From Lentisphaerae bacterium RIFOXYA12_64_32 (lineage in GTDB: Bacteria > Verrucomicrobiota > Lentisphaeria > Oligosphaerales > YB12-FULL-65-16): a stretch of 37,319 nucleotides of DNA. The notes below the pieces were generated by a model, which saw nothing but the letters and a program-made list of their open reading frames with translations, did no database searches and had not been told where the DNA came from. The DNA is taken from contig MHBL01000017.1 in NCBI GenBank assembly GCA_001803235.1, forward strand, positions 1-37,319, in the 5' to 3' direction. The translations under genes were made by a program, and so were the position numbers. Numbering within the stretch: position 1 is the stretch's first letter; every line of letters starts with the position of its first letter. Of this stretch, positions 16,772-25,914 are shown one piece after another.

Positions 16772-16777
16772 GAGCCA

Positions 16778-16855
16778 GTCCGACGGGTCTGACAGTCAGA
16801 CGCGTCGGACCTGTCAGATGGGACACATGAGACTCATGGGTCCCATAGGTCCCAT
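16778..16855 (+). repeat. Nested palindrome and short-repeat tract
   Basis: 16778-16810 is a 33-base dyad: GTCCGACG, then GTCTGAC-A-GTCAGAC, then CGTCGGAC, with one G-G mismatch in each flank. It is followed by ATGGGAC, ACTCATGGGTCCCATAGG and another GGTCCCAT unit, themselves palindromic and directly repeated. It starts seven bases after the URO-D stop and ends just before the next ribosome binding site, so it may act as terminator plus leader structure. Confidence 0.65.
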
Positions 16856-16873
16856 GCAAAGGAGGAGCTTCAC

Positions 16874-17923
16874 ATGCGCAGACATCTCTCCATCGCCCTA
16901 GCCGCCTGCCTGACGGCGTCGCTCCATGTGACCGGCATGGCGGCGCCGCCGGAACCCGTCAACGTCTTCCCCGAAGGCAGTTTCGAGCAACTCGAGGGCA
17001 ACGCCGCCAAGGGGTGGAAACTGTTGCCCGGCGCCGAACTCAAGGCTGAGGGCGCCAACCACTACATGCAGTTCACCAACACGGACCCGAAGCAGTCCGC
17101 GTGGGCGCTGGCAACACTCAAGCTCGATCCCGACTGGGGCGCGCTGCGCGTTTCGGCACGTATCAAGGTGACAACCCTGAAGGTCGGTCCCGAAGGCTGG
17201 CATAACGCGCGCTGCATCCTGAACTTCCGCACCGCCGACAACAAGGACGCGGGCTATCCGCAAGGCCCGTTGCTCACCGCCGATTCAGACTGGGTAACTC
17301 AGACCGTGACCGTGGATATCCCGAAGAACGCCACCGCGCTACACCTGCAACCGGGCCTGTGGGCCTCGACCGGAGTCATGGGCCTGGACGACGTAACCAT
17401 CACGCCCGTAGAGAAACCGGCGCTGTTCCCCGGTCCCATCGTACGCTTCAACCCGGAATCGGGCTTCGTTGATGGCAACTTCGAGACACTTTCGGCCGAC
17501 GGCAAACTCCCGCAGGGCTGGGGCGAGTGGCCCATGGTCGCGCAGTTCACGGAACAGGCCGGCAATCACTGGGCGAGAATAACCAACCCCAACCCGAAGG
17601 CAATGCCCACCATCCGCACCAATCTCCGGCTGCCGCCCGGCTGCAAGAGCCTGCGCGTCTCCGCACGCCTGAAAGCGACCGGCCTGAAGTGCGGCCCGGA
17701 CGCCTGGCAAAACGCGCGCGTGGTCATCTCCCCCTGCAGTGCCGACGGGCAGCCGCTGCCCAGTCTGCCGGGACCCGCCCTGGCGCAGGACTCGGACTGG
17801 CAGACGCTGGAGACGACCGTCACCCCGACCCCCGAAATGCGCTACCTGGTACTGTGGGTCGGCCTGTGGCAGGCCACCGGCGTGCTGGAGATCGACGACG
17901 TGCAGGTGAAGCCGGTGGAGTGA
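16874..17923 (+). CDS. Secreted protein of two tandem beta-sandwich (carbohydrate-binding-like) modules
   Basis: 349 residues after a strong AGGAGG site. The signal peptide (HLSIALAACLTASLHVTGMA) is followed by two homologous modules at about residues 28-185 and 195-349. Matching landmarks are FPEGSFEQL/VDGNFETL, LRVSARIKVTTLKVGPEGWH/LRVSARLKATGLKCGPDAWQ, and GVMGLDDVTITPVE/GVLEIDDVQVKPVE. This pattern recalls CBM4/9-type sandwich folds that bind soluble glycan chains. No catalytic domain is present, so it may be a binding protein or scaffold. The internal duplication is evident. It may be co-transcribed with the beta-helix gene downstream, although repeats separate them. Confidence 0.8.
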   Translation: MRRHLSIALAACLTASLHVTGMAAPPEPVNVFPEGSFEQLEGNAAKGWKLLPGAELKAEGANHYMQFTNTDPKQSAWALATLKLDPDWGALRVSARIKVTTLKVGPEGWHNARCILNFRTADNKDAGYPQGPLLTADSDWVTQTVTVDIPKNATALHLQPGLWASTGVMGLDDVTITPVEKPALFPGPIVRFNPESGFVDGNFETLSADGKLPQGWGEWPMVAQFTEQAGNHWARITNPNPKAMPTIRTNLRLPPGCKSLRVSARLKATGLKCGPDAWQNARVVISPCSADGQPLPSLPGPALAQDSDWQTLETTVTPTPEMRYLVLWVGLWQATGVLEIDDVQVKPVE

Positions 17924-18030
17924 GCGGACCCGGGCAGAATACGCGCCGGCGTTCCACGTTGCGTGCCGATTCGGACCTGGAGCGCCCACAGAGAGAACAA
18001 GCGGTGCGGTGGGCGCCAGGATGCGCCCGT

Positions 18031-18170
18031 TCGTAGTGGGCTCGCAGTGCGCGCAACGAAGTGGAGCGCCAAGAGCCCATCTGGCGTGTTGCGGCGGCGC
18101 GGCCCGGGGATGGTGTCTTGTCCGGCGGACCACCGCCGGGACTGCGACACCACTACGAGCGGCGCCGTGC
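18031..18170 (-). repeat. Composite repeat R4 + R3 (inverted relative to 24548-24793)
   Basis: 18031-18096 matches the reverse complement of 24727-24793 (R4, landmarks GTAGTGGGCTCGCAGTGCG and CGCCAAGAGCCCATC). 18098-18170 matches the reverse complement of 24548-24617 (R3, landmarks GATGGTGTCTTGTCCGGCGG and GACTGCGACACCACTACGAG). R3 contains the stem CCGGCGG-ACCA-CCGCCGG. Here the two units are adjacent, whereas about 110 bases separate them in the other locus. Confidence 0.75.
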
Positions 18171-18260
18171 CCGATGTCCGTCCGTCTGAGGCCGTCTTCC
18201 CGCAAGGCCGGATATACCCGCACGATACCCATTCGATATCAGCAGGAAAGGAAACGAACC

Positions 18261-21248
18261 ATGAGACTCGAGCTCGGTTTGGGTTGTCGCCTGGCGGGTA
18301 TGGCAGCGCTGCTTTTCGCGACCGGGAACCAGATCGCGCGTGGCGCTGCGGAGTCCGCAGTGGCGCCCGAGTCACCGGCCGACTACTACGTGGCCACCAA
18401 CGGCAGCGATGCCTGGTCGGGAGTGCTTGCCGAACCCAATGCGACCAAGACGGACGGGCCGTTCGCGACGCTGGAGCGGGCCCGGGACGAGATCCGCAAG
18501 CGCAAGGCCGCCGGGGCCCTGCCCGCAGGCGGCCTCACGGTCGGCATCCGCGGCGGCATATACGAACTGCAGCGTACCATTGAACTCGCCGCGCAGGACT
18601 CCGGCACACCCGACGCGCCGATCGTCTACCGCGCCAGCGGTAAAGACGCGGTACGGTTCGTGGGCGGCAAGACCATCACCGGCTGGACGCCCGTCACCGA
18701 CCCGGCCGTCCTGGAGCGCCTCGACCCGGTCGCGCGCGGCAAGGTGCTCCAGGCGGACCTGAAGGCCGCCGGCGCCAGCGACCTTGGCAGCGTCGCCGCG
18801 GTCGGCGGCAAGGCGCGCGCCGAACTGGTCTGCAACGGCCAGTACATGACCCTGGCACGCTACCCGAATACCGGGGACTTCATGCGCATCGCGGATGTCC
18901 CCCAGACCGGCGAGAAACCGTACGAGCACGAGAAGCTCGTGCACTACGGTCGGTTCACCTACGACGGCGATCGCCCGGCGCAATGGAAGGACACCAGCGA
19001 TGTCTGGGTGCACGGCTACTGGGTCCACGACTGGAGCGACCAGTACCACCGCATCCAGAAGCTCGACCTCGAGAAGAAGGAGATTTGGCCCGAGCCGCCC
19101 TATCACGGCTACGGCTACAAGAAGGGCCAGCGCTTCTACGTCCTGAATGTACTCGAGGAACTCGATCAACCCGGGGAGTGGTACCTGGACCGCAAGACCG
19201 GGGTGCTCTACTTCTGGATGCCCTGCGAAACTGCCAAAGCAGAGGTGTTCTTCCCTGAGTTCCAGAAACCGATGCTGGTGCTGGAAAACACGCAGCATGT
19301 GACTGTGCGCGGCATCACGTTCGAGTGCTCCCGCGCCGGCGCCGTGGTCGTCAAAGGCGGCACCCACAACGAGATCGCCGGGTGCACCGTCCGCAACGTC
19401 GGCAACACGGCCATCGACATCCAGGGGGGCACACAGAACGGCGTCAGGAGCTGCGACGTGTACGAGGTCGCCTCGACCGGCATCGGCCTGGCGGGCGGCG
19501 ACCGCAAGACCCTGACCCCGGCGGGAAACTACGTCGAGAACTGCCAGATCCACCACTTCGCGCGCATTCTCAAGACGTACAAGCCCGCCGTGCAGCTCAA
19601 CGGCGTCGGGAACCGCATCTCGCACTGCTACATTCACGACGGCCCGCACGAGGGCATCGGCTACGGCGGCAATGACCACGTGATCGAGTACACCGAGTTC
19701 ACCCGCATCGCGCTGGAGACCGGCGACGTGGGCGTGACCTACACCATGGGCGACTGGACCATCCTCGGGCACGAGTTCCGCTACAACTACTTCCACCACA
19801 TTCATGGCCCGGGCAACCTCGGGTGCTTCGTCATCTACCCGGACCTGCCCTGCGGCGGCATCCACCTTTACGGCAACGTGTTCTACGACGTGGACCAGGT
19901 GTTCCACACCAACAGCGGCCGCGGCATGCTGGTGGAGAACAACGTCTTCATGAAGTGCGGCGGCCTCAGCTTCAGCGCCTGGGGCGATCCGAAGAAGTTT
20001 GAGATGGGCGGGGACTGGCACATGGTCGAAAACCTGAAAGCCGTGAACTACGACCAACCGCCCTACAGCACGCGGTACCCGATGCTCCAGCGCCTGGCCG
20101 AGGACTTCAAGAGCGACGCCGATGACCTGCTCCAGCGACGTCTGCCCAAGGATAACATCCTCCGGCGCAACGTGAGCTCGGGCGAATTCTTCCTCCGGCT
20201 CGATCCCAAGGCGACCCTGGACGACTGCAAGGTAGAGAACAACGTCATTGCCGCCGACGTCGTGTTCCAGGGCTCGTTCGACGGCAACGGCAAGTCGGTG
20301 GCGTACCGGAACGGCGATGAGGCGGTCGCCGCGGAATTCGCCAAGCGCGGCAACATCATCGTCAAAGGCGATCCCGGTTTTGGCGACATGCAGGCCCAGG
20401 ATTTCAGCCTCGGCGCCGACTCGCCCGCCGCGAAGATCGGGTTCGAGCGCATTCCGTTCGAGCAGATCGGCCTGGTCAAGGACGAGTACCGCACCGCGCT
20501 GCCGCTGACGGTCTACGCGCCGACACTGTCGCCAGCATCCCGCACGTTCCTCCAGCCCCTGACCGTGCGCCTGACCCCGACGCCCCTGCCCCGCGGTTCA
20601 AAGTCCGTGATCCGCTACACCCTCGACGGCAGCGAACCCAGCGACAAGTCCCCCGCCTACACCGGCCCGCTGAACGTCACGAACACCGTCACCCTGAAGG
20701 CTGCCGCGTTCGTCACGGACGGTGAAACGGTGACCCGGTCCGAGACGGTCACCGCCACGTACACGGCCACGGGACTCGGCAAGGGCGGCCTGTTCCTCAG
20801 CGACCTTGACGAGCAGGACCTCGCGGCGTACCTGCCCTGCTGGAAGAAGGACACGAACTACGCCGGCAAGCCGATCCGGCTCGGCGGCGTCGGGCACGCC
20901 AAGGGTATCCTCCTGCACCCGGAAGACAGCAAGGACGGCAACCGCGCCTGCGTCACGTACCTGCTTGACGGCGAACTCCGCAACGCGAAGCGCTTCACCG
21001 CCGTCATCGGCATCGACGACGCCATGGCAGAGGCTTACAAGAAAGGCTCGGCGACGTTTGCTGTCGAACTGTTCCGCGCCGGCAAGTGGGAGCGCGCATT
21101 CGAGAGCGGCGTCCTGAAGTACAGCGACAAGCCGCAGGACGTCAGCATCGACATCACCGGTGCGGAGAAATTGCGCCTGGTGACAACCGACGGCGGCGAC
21201 GGCATCGCCTGCGACCACGCCGAGTGGGCCAACCCGAAACTCCGGTAA
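18261..21248 (+). CDS. Secreted right-handed beta-helix protein with chitobiase-C-like and NPCBM domains
   Basis: I start at the ATG at 18261, after AGGAAAGGA and before a signal peptide; the frame is open upstream through a repeat. The 995 residues have three parts. Residues 35-750 form a beta-helix domain opening with DYYVATNGSDAWSG (the same start motif as the 3347 gene) and rich in HNxF/NxI turns such as GGIHLYGNVFYDV. About 752-840 form a chitobiase/beta-hexosaminidase C-terminal-like Ig module (VIRYTLDGSEPSDKSPAYTGP). About 845-995 form an NPCBM-like module (DLDEQDLAAY, HAKGILLHPE). It is probably an extracellular glycan-cleaving or binding protein of the polysaccharide-lyase/GH28 fold class. 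The substrate is unknown. Confidence 0.85.
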   Translation: MRLELGLGCRLAGMAALLFATGNQIARGAAESAVAPESPADYYVATNGSDAWSGVLAEPNATKTDGPFATLERARDEIRKRKAAGALPAGGLTVGIRGGIYELQRTIELAAQDSGTPDAPIVYRASGKDAVRFVGGKTITGWTPVTDPAVLERLDPVARGKVLQADLKAAGASDLGSVAAVGGKARAELVCNGQYMTLARYPNTGDFMRIADVPQTGEKPYEHEKLVHYGRFTYDGDRPAQWKDTSDVWVHGYWVHDWSDQYHRIQKLDLEKKEIWPEPPYHGYGYKKGQRFYVLNVLEELDQPGEWYLDRKTGVLYFWMPCETAKAEVFFPEFQKPMLVLENTQHVTVRGITFECSRAGAVVVKGGTHNEIAGCTVRNVGNTAIDIQGGTQNGVRSCDVYEVASTGIGLAGGDRKTLTPAGNYVENCQIHHFARILKTYKPAVQLNGVGNRISHCYIHDGPHEGIGYGGNDHVIEYTEFTRIALETGDVGVTYTMGDWTILGHEFRYNYFHHIHGPGNLGCFVIYPDLPCGGIHLYGNVFYDVDQVFHTNSGRGMLVENNVFMKCGGLSFSAWGDPKKFEMGGDWHMVENLKAVNYDQPPYSTRYPMLQRLAEDFKSDADDLLQRRLPKDNILRRNVSSGEFFLRLDPKATLDDCKVENNVIAADVVFQGSFDGNGKSVAYRNGDEAVAAEFAKRGNIIVKGDPGFGDMQAQDFSLGADSPAAKIGFERIPFEQIGLVKDEYRTALPLTVYAPTLSPASRTFLQPLTVRLTPTPLPRGSKSVIRYTLDGSEPSDKSPAYTGPLNVTNTVTLKAAAFVTDGETVTRSETVTATYTATGLGKGGLFLSDLDEQDLAAYLPCWKKDTNYAGKPIRLGGVGHAKGILLHPEDSKDGNRACVTYLLDGELRNAKRFTAVIGIDDAMAEAYKKGSATFAVELFRAGKWERAFESGVLKYSDKPQDVSIDITGAEKLRLVTTDGGDGIACDHAEWANPKLR

Positions 21249-21315
21249 AGTGGTCGGAGCGGCTCGCTCCGACATCCCGCGGGACCGAGCCGGTCCCGCC
21301 ACTTTTCCGGAGGGG
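21247..21315 (+). repeat. Dispersed double-hairpin repeat, family R2, copy 2
   Basis: AAAGTGG to CCACTTTTCCGGAGG, with inner stems TCGGAGCG-GCT-CGCTCCGA and GGGACCG-AGC-CGGTCCC, and outer complementary ends AAAGTGG/CCACTTT. It overlaps the last two bases of the preceding gene's TAA stop, so the element lies flush against the coding end. It may double as a terminator. Confidence 0.8.
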
Positions 21316-21340
21316 CCACACTCCATCGGCCACGCCGCAC

Positions 21341-21368
21341 TTGACCTCACCGCGGCAGGCGGTACAGT
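21341..21368 (+). promoter_or_regulatory. Probable promoter of the GH95-like gene
   Basis: TTGACC (21341-21346), a 16-base spacer and TACAGT (21363-21368) lie 38 bases before the ATG at 21406. A good housekeeping-type match, called from sequence only. Confidence 0.5.
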
Positions 21369-21405
21369 CGACTGCGACGTTCGCAAACCTCACAGGAAAC
21401 GCACC

Positions 21406-24360
21406 ATGCGCCATGCCCTCGCCCTGTTCGCCGCCATCACAGTCACGCCCCTGCTCTGCCCGACGTCCACCGCTGCACCGAACCAGCCGGTCGTCGGCCA
21501 GTACGTGCGCATCGAGTCCGGCCCGGACAGCAGGCAGTACCTGCACTTCGCCGAACTCGAGGTGCATGCCGACGGCAAGAACATCGCCGTCGGCAAGCCG
21601 GTCAAGGCGTCGTCAACCATGAAACCATTCACGGCCGACAAGGTTGTCGACGGCGTGGTCGAGTACACGTTCGGGAAAGACTCGAGCTTCTGGTCCTCGG
21701 CCGGGGACAAGGGCGGCGAGTGGTGGGAGGTCGACCTGGGCGCGGCGGTCGCAGTCGAGCGGATCGTGCTCTTTAACCGCCTCGACTGCTGCCAGGACCG
21801 GCTTCAGGGCGCCGTGCTCAGCGTGCTGGCGCCGGACCGCAAGCCCGTGTTCAACCAGGTCCTGGACGCCGCCGAGAATCCCATCGAAATGGCGTTCGTG
21901 GTGCGCGAACCCGCACCCGTGGACATCGCCGCCAAGACCATTGCCGAACGCATGGCCGCGGTCGCACCGCGCTTCGACAAACCTGCCGACGACATCGCCT
22001 GCGTCATGCCCGTCGGCACCAGCGACCTCTCCGCCATGCTTCGCTACGACACGGACTGGCAGATCCACCTCTCCAAGTCCGATTTCTTCGCGTGCGAGCA
22101 GAAGCCGTATCACAACAGCCCGACCCTGCACTCGCCCGGCCACGTCCGCCTCTCGTTCGGCATCGCCCCCGACGCCATCAAGCGCTTCGAGCAACGCATC
22201 GACTACCTGCGCGGCAGCGTGGTGCTGACGCTCGCGACCGACGCCGGCACCGTGACCGCCGAGGCGTTCGGCCTGATGGGTAAGAACACTCTCGTGGTCG
22301 CCATCGAGGACACGCGCCCGACGACCGACGTCACGGCGGAGTACTCCATCTGGCGCCCGGAGATGAGTGTCGCGGTCGAGAACGGTGCGATCGTCGCACG
22401 CGAGGTGCACGACTACGCCGAAAACGGCAAGCCGGTTGCGGACCCCGCAACGGTGAATCCGAACGACCGGATGTACAACCTGGGCGTCGGCACGGTCGTG
22501 GCGTTCGCCGACGCAACCGGCGTCATTGCGGCTACGGGAACGACCGGGGACGACGAGACGAACCGGACCGCCACGCTCCACGCCAAACCCGCCGGCAAGT
22601 ACTGGCTCGTCATCGCCAGTGCCACGAGTTACGACGGTAAACCGGAGGCTGTCGCCAAGTCACTGCTGGACGCCGCCGTCAAGGCAGACAAGGCCACGCT
22701 CCTCCAGGAGCACCTCGCGTGGTGGGACACGTTCTGGCGCGCGTCGTACGTCGACTTGTACGGGCGCGACGCCGAACGGCTCATGCGCTTGTGGTACACG
22801 AACCTCTACTCGTACGCATCCGTGGCAAATAGCATCGTGCCGACCAAGTTCAACGGTGGGCCAGGCCTGGTCCAGCGCGACGACCGGAGCTGGGGCTGGG
22901 GCTACTGGTGGCAGAACACGCGCGAACTGATTTGGCCCATGTACGCCGCCAACCAGCTCCGGTACGCACGTGAATACCTTGACTTCTACGACCGCCAGTT
23001 CATGGACTGGAAAAACGGCACCGCGCGCCAGGGCAAGCTCGGCATCCGCATCTGGGAAGGCTCAACGCCATTCAAGCCCGACATCGCGATCACACCCAAG
23101 ACAGTCTCGACGTTCGACCAGGCCACGCTCGACAAGGCGGTTGCCAACACCGGCATGGAGACCTGCCGGTCCGGCTACAACGCGCGCAGTTTGGCGCAGT
23201 CCGTAGAACTGACTCAGCTCATGTTCGATGACGTCGCCTACACCGGCGATACGGAGTACCTCAGGACCGTGGCCGCGCCGTGGCTCAAGGAAGCGACGCT
23301 GTTCTACCTCAGCTACCTCCGCAAGGGCAACGACGGCCTGTACCACTCAATGGTCTCCGATGCCGCGGAAATGTGGTGGAAGGTCAAGGATCCGGCGCCC
23401 GACCTGGCCGCCGCCAGGTACTGCTTCTGGCTGGTCATCAACCACGGCACGGAGTTCGGTTACGAGCCCGAACTCATCGAGGTGGTCCGCGACCGACTCG
23501 ACAAGCTCGCGCCGCTGCCGACCGGATTCTGGGTCCGCCGCACCGCAACGAAAGAGGAACTCCCGCCCGGCACGCCGAACTACACGACGCAGATTGTCGA
23601 CCACATCGACCGCACCGTGGACTGCTACGCGCCCGCCGCCGACCTGTACGACGACCGGCTCGTCCACAACATGGAGAACCCGGAGCTGTACGCCGTCTTC
23701 CCGTTCGGACTGCTCGACGCCACGTCGCCCAAAGCGGAGTACGACCGCGCGGTCAACACGTTCAAACTGCGCAAGCACCCGAACAACGGTGGCTGGTCGC
23801 AGTGCCCGGTCCAAGCCGCGCGCCTGCGGATTCCGCAGACAGTCAGCGTGATCATGGACCACGTGCGCCGCCACCAGAAGTACCCGTACGGCGGCTGGAA
23901 CTCGCCCGGCACCGGCCTCAAAGGCTCCAACCTCGGCGTGTCCGACGTGCCGTATTTCGACGCCCTGGGCGTGAACCTAACAGCGCTGCAGGAGACGCTG
24001 CTGCAGAGCCACTGCCGCACGACCGCGGAAAAGACCGACCTGCTCACCGGCGGCCCCATCGTTCTCGTGCCCGCAGTCCCGAATGACTGGGCGGGCCGGT
24101 TCCGGCTCCGGGCGCGCGGCGGGTTTGTCGTCAGCGTCCAGTTCCAGCGCAACCGCCGGCCCGTCGAGGTCCGCATCGAGTCCGAGCGCGGCCAGACGCT
24201 CGAGTTCGCGAACCCGTTCGCCGAGTGCCAGGTCACCAAAGACGGCAAGACCCTGACGACGAGCAAGGACGCGATGGTCTCTGCCCCGACCGCCGCAGGC
24301 GACGTGCTCGTGATCACCGGCACGGGCACGCGCCTGCCCGCAGCCGGCGTTCCCTGGTGA
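21406..24360 (+). CDS. Secreted GH95-like (alpha/alpha)6 glycoside hydrolase with F5/8-type C-like N-terminal domain
   Basis: I start at the ATG at 21406, after AGGAAA; a signal peptide follows (HALALFAAITVTPLLCPTST, cleaved before APNQPV). The 984 residues comprise several parts. About 28-165 resemble a discoidin-type domain (YVRIESGPDSRQYLHFAELE, WWEVDLGAAVAVERIVLFNR). About 180-420 are beta-rich. About 425-840 are a helical toroid like GH95/DUF5703 proteins (HLAWWDTFWRASYVDLYGRD, VPTKFNGGPGLVQ, WGWGYWWQNTRELIWPMYAA). The C-terminal beta domain follows. GH95 members include alpha-L-fucosidases and galactosidases, but specificity cannot be read here. About 200 bases of the 3' end are nearly identical to a remnant at 30952-31311. 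Confidence 0.82.
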   Translation: MRHALALFAAITVTPLLCPTSTAAPNQPVVGQYVRIESGPDSRQYLHFAELEVHADGKNIAVGKPVKASSTMKPFTADKVVDGVVEYTFGKDSSFWSSAGDKGGEWWEVDLGAAVAVERIVLFNRLDCCQDRLQGAVLSVLAPDRKPVFNQVLDAAENPIEMAFVVREPAPVDIAAKTIAERMAAVAPRFDKPADDIACVMPVGTSDLSAMLRYDTDWQIHLSKSDFFACEQKPYHNSPTLHSPGHVRLSFGIAPDAIKRFEQRIDYLRGSVVLTLATDAGTVTAEAFGLMGKNTLVVAIEDTRPTTDVTAEYSIWRPEMSVAVENGAIVAREVHDYAENGKPVADPATVNPNDRMYNLGVGTVVAFADATGVIAATGTTGDDETNRTATLHAKPAGKYWLVIASATSYDGKPEAVAKSLLDAAVKADKATLLQEHLAWWDTFWRASYVDLYGRDAERLMRLWYTNLYSYASVANSIVPTKFNGGPGLVQRDDRSWGWGYWWQNTRELIWPMYAANQLRYAREYLDFYDRQFMDWKNGTARQGKLGIRIWEGSTPFKPDIAITPKTVSTFDQATLDKAVANTGMETCRSGYNARSLAQSVELTQLMFDDVAYTGDTEYLRTVAAPWLKEATLFYLSYLRKGNDGLYHSMVSDAAEMWWKVKDPAPDLAAARYCFWLVINHGTEFGYEPELIEVVRDRLDKLAPLPTGFWVRRTATKEELPPGTPNYTTQIVDHIDRTVDCYAPAADLYDDRLVHNMENPELYAVFPFGLLDATSPKAEYDRAVNTFKLRKHPNNGGWSQCPVQAARLRIPQTVSVIMDHVRRHQKYPYGGWNSPGTGLKGSNLGVSDVPYFDALGVNLTALQETLLQSHCRTTAEKTDLLTGGPIVLVPAVPNDWAGRFRLRARGGFVVSVQFQRNRRPVEVRIESERGQTLEFANPFAECQVTKDGKTLTTSKDAMVSAPTAAGDVLVITGTGTRLPAAGVPW

Positions 24361-24547
24361 AGTCAGACTATCGTGGTTTCAACGTAAACAGTTCGCACGT
24401 GCCGGTCACTCCAAATCATCACCGAACTCGTTCCCTCATAGACAATACACCCCGTAGGTGGGGGACGGCAAGCGGCACGCCCCGTTGCGCTTCCAGCCCT
24501 ACCATCGGCCAGAGTGACCCTTTCCGTGCCGGCACACCCAGCATCGC

Positions 24548-24617
24548 GGCCCCGCTCGTAGTGGTGTCGCAGTCCCGGCGGGAGACCGCCGGGCAAGACA
24601 CCATCCCCGTGCCGCAC
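24548..24617 (+). repeat. Dispersed repeat R3, copy 2
   Basis: Contains CTCGTAGTGGTGTCGCAGTC, then the perfect stem CCCGGCGG-GAGA-CCGCCGGG, then CAAGACACCATCCCCG. Its reverse complement is at 18098-18170. Confidence 0.75.
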
Positions 24618-24726
24618 TGACACAGCGCGTCCGCTTTTCGCGACACAGCCCAGCTCCGCCGCGAGACGTCCGGCGGCGCCCGAACGCTTCCGCCTTCGTT
24701 CAGGCACTGCGGCCTGACAAGTCGCC

Positions 24727-24793
24727 GCGACACGCCGGATGGGCTCTTGGCGGTCCACCCCATGGACCGCACTGCGAGCCCACTACGAGCAGG
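24727..24793 (+). repeat. Dispersed repeat R4, copy 2
   Basis: Contains GATGGGCTCTTGGCG, then a GCGGTCCA/TGGACCGC stem, then CGCACTGCGAGCCCACTAC. Its reverse complement is at 18031-18096, where the inner stem is replaced by a different sequence. Confidence 0.75.
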
Positions 24794-25047
24794 TCCGCCC
24801 TGACCGCGCCATCGTGGGCCTTCTTCCCGCCCACGACCTGACCGCACTGGCCGTCGCGCGCCGGCCCCCACTGAACTCACCAACCTGCCGCACCCTGCAC
24901 AATAACCGCCGCAACCAACCGTTTATGAATATGCTTATATTTATATGTATATCGCTATTCCCGTCTGGGCGCGAGGGCCGGACATGGCAGCCGCGGCGGC
25001 CGACAACGCAACGTTCTACCACCCGCGCAACCCGCGCGAGTCGCCAG

Positions 25048-25805
25048 ATGCGCACCTGGCAACACTCCGGGTTCAGCGTGGATAAGAGCGTGCGCCTCGA
25101 CGCCGGCGATACCGCCGCCATCGAGCGGCTCACCCAGTACATCGTGCGCTGCCCGTTCAGTCTGGACCGCATCGTCAGCCTCAACCCGGACGGCAAGGTC
25201 GTGTACCGTGCGGAAAGCCGACCGAAGGGAGACGGCCTGACTGGAGCGTAGCGGAACGTCAGGAACGAACGAAGTGAAGTGGCAACGCCGAGTGCCGCCC
25301 GTTCCCGGCGTTGGGCGACCAGAACCTGCGCCAGGGCGTGAAGCGCAACTTCGAGGTCTTTGACCCGCTGGACTTCATCGCCGAGATCACCCAGCATATT
25401 CCGGACCCCGGCGCGCAGCAGATTCGCTACTATGGTTGGTATTCGAACGCCTCGCGCGGACACCGCGCCAAAGCCAAGAACCCAGCGCAACCCGCAACCA
25501 TCCAGCCCGTCATCGAGGACGACGACAGCGCCTACCGCAAGAGCTGCCGGCAACGCTGGGCCGCCCTGATCAAGAAGGTATACGAGACCGACCCCCTGCT
25601 GTGCCCCAAGTGCGGGGCGAGGATGAGAATAGTGTCTTTCCTTGAGCGCCGAAGCCAGCCTGCGGTGGTCGAGAAGATTCTCAGGCACTGCGGCCTGTGG
25701 GAGGACACCGCCGCGCTCGGTCCGCCCGCCGCCGCGCCCACCCAGGACCAGCTCGTGCTGGAACTGGAGTATGTCGACACCGACGAGTTCCTCGCCGCCC
25801 TCTGA
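25048..25805 (+). pseudogene. Decayed IS91-type transposase (C-terminal part, frameshifted)
   Basis: Two pieces in different frames. 25048-25251 encodes TWQHSGFSVDKSVRLDAGDT and YIVRCPFSLDRI. 25311-25805 encodes GVKRNFEVFDPLDFIAEITQ, IRYYGWYSN, then the LCPKCGARMRIVSFLE zinc-type tail. Both are typical of the C-terminal half of IS91-family (HUH, Y2) transposases. The N-terminal catalytic region is absent. The join (about 25249-25313) carries extra sequence with a CAACGCCG/CGGCGTTG stem, which breaks the frame. It is non-functional, and marks past mobile-element activity beside the large orphan gene downstream. Confidence 0.8.
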
Positions 25806-25914
25806 CCCACGCCAGGCCGCCCAGGACACAGTAGGGGTGTGCCCGCGTCAGCCGTCTCCCGGCTCGGTTTCCGGCTCGCCCGGCGCTCTTCCGCCTTCCG
25901 GCCCTGCCCGGACC

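Larger units (their letters stand above)
24361..25047. other. Gene-poor spacer with palindromic repeats
   Basis: No credible intact gene. It contains R3 and R4 repeats, the hairpins TCAGGC/GCCTGA and GCGGTCCA-CCCCA-TGGACCGC, and a strikingly AT-rich patch at about 24919-24960. It ends at the transposase remnant. Confidence 0.6.

Noticed and set aside
18372..20057. Minus-strand open frame of 561 codons opposite the second beta-helix gene
   Set aside because: Same artefact of GC-biased third codon positions. The plus-strand gene has signal peptide and modules.
24739..25047. Possible N-terminal part of the transposase in the same open frame
   Set aside because: This segment is repeat-derived and AT-rich spacer sequence with no similarity to the IS91 catalytic domain.
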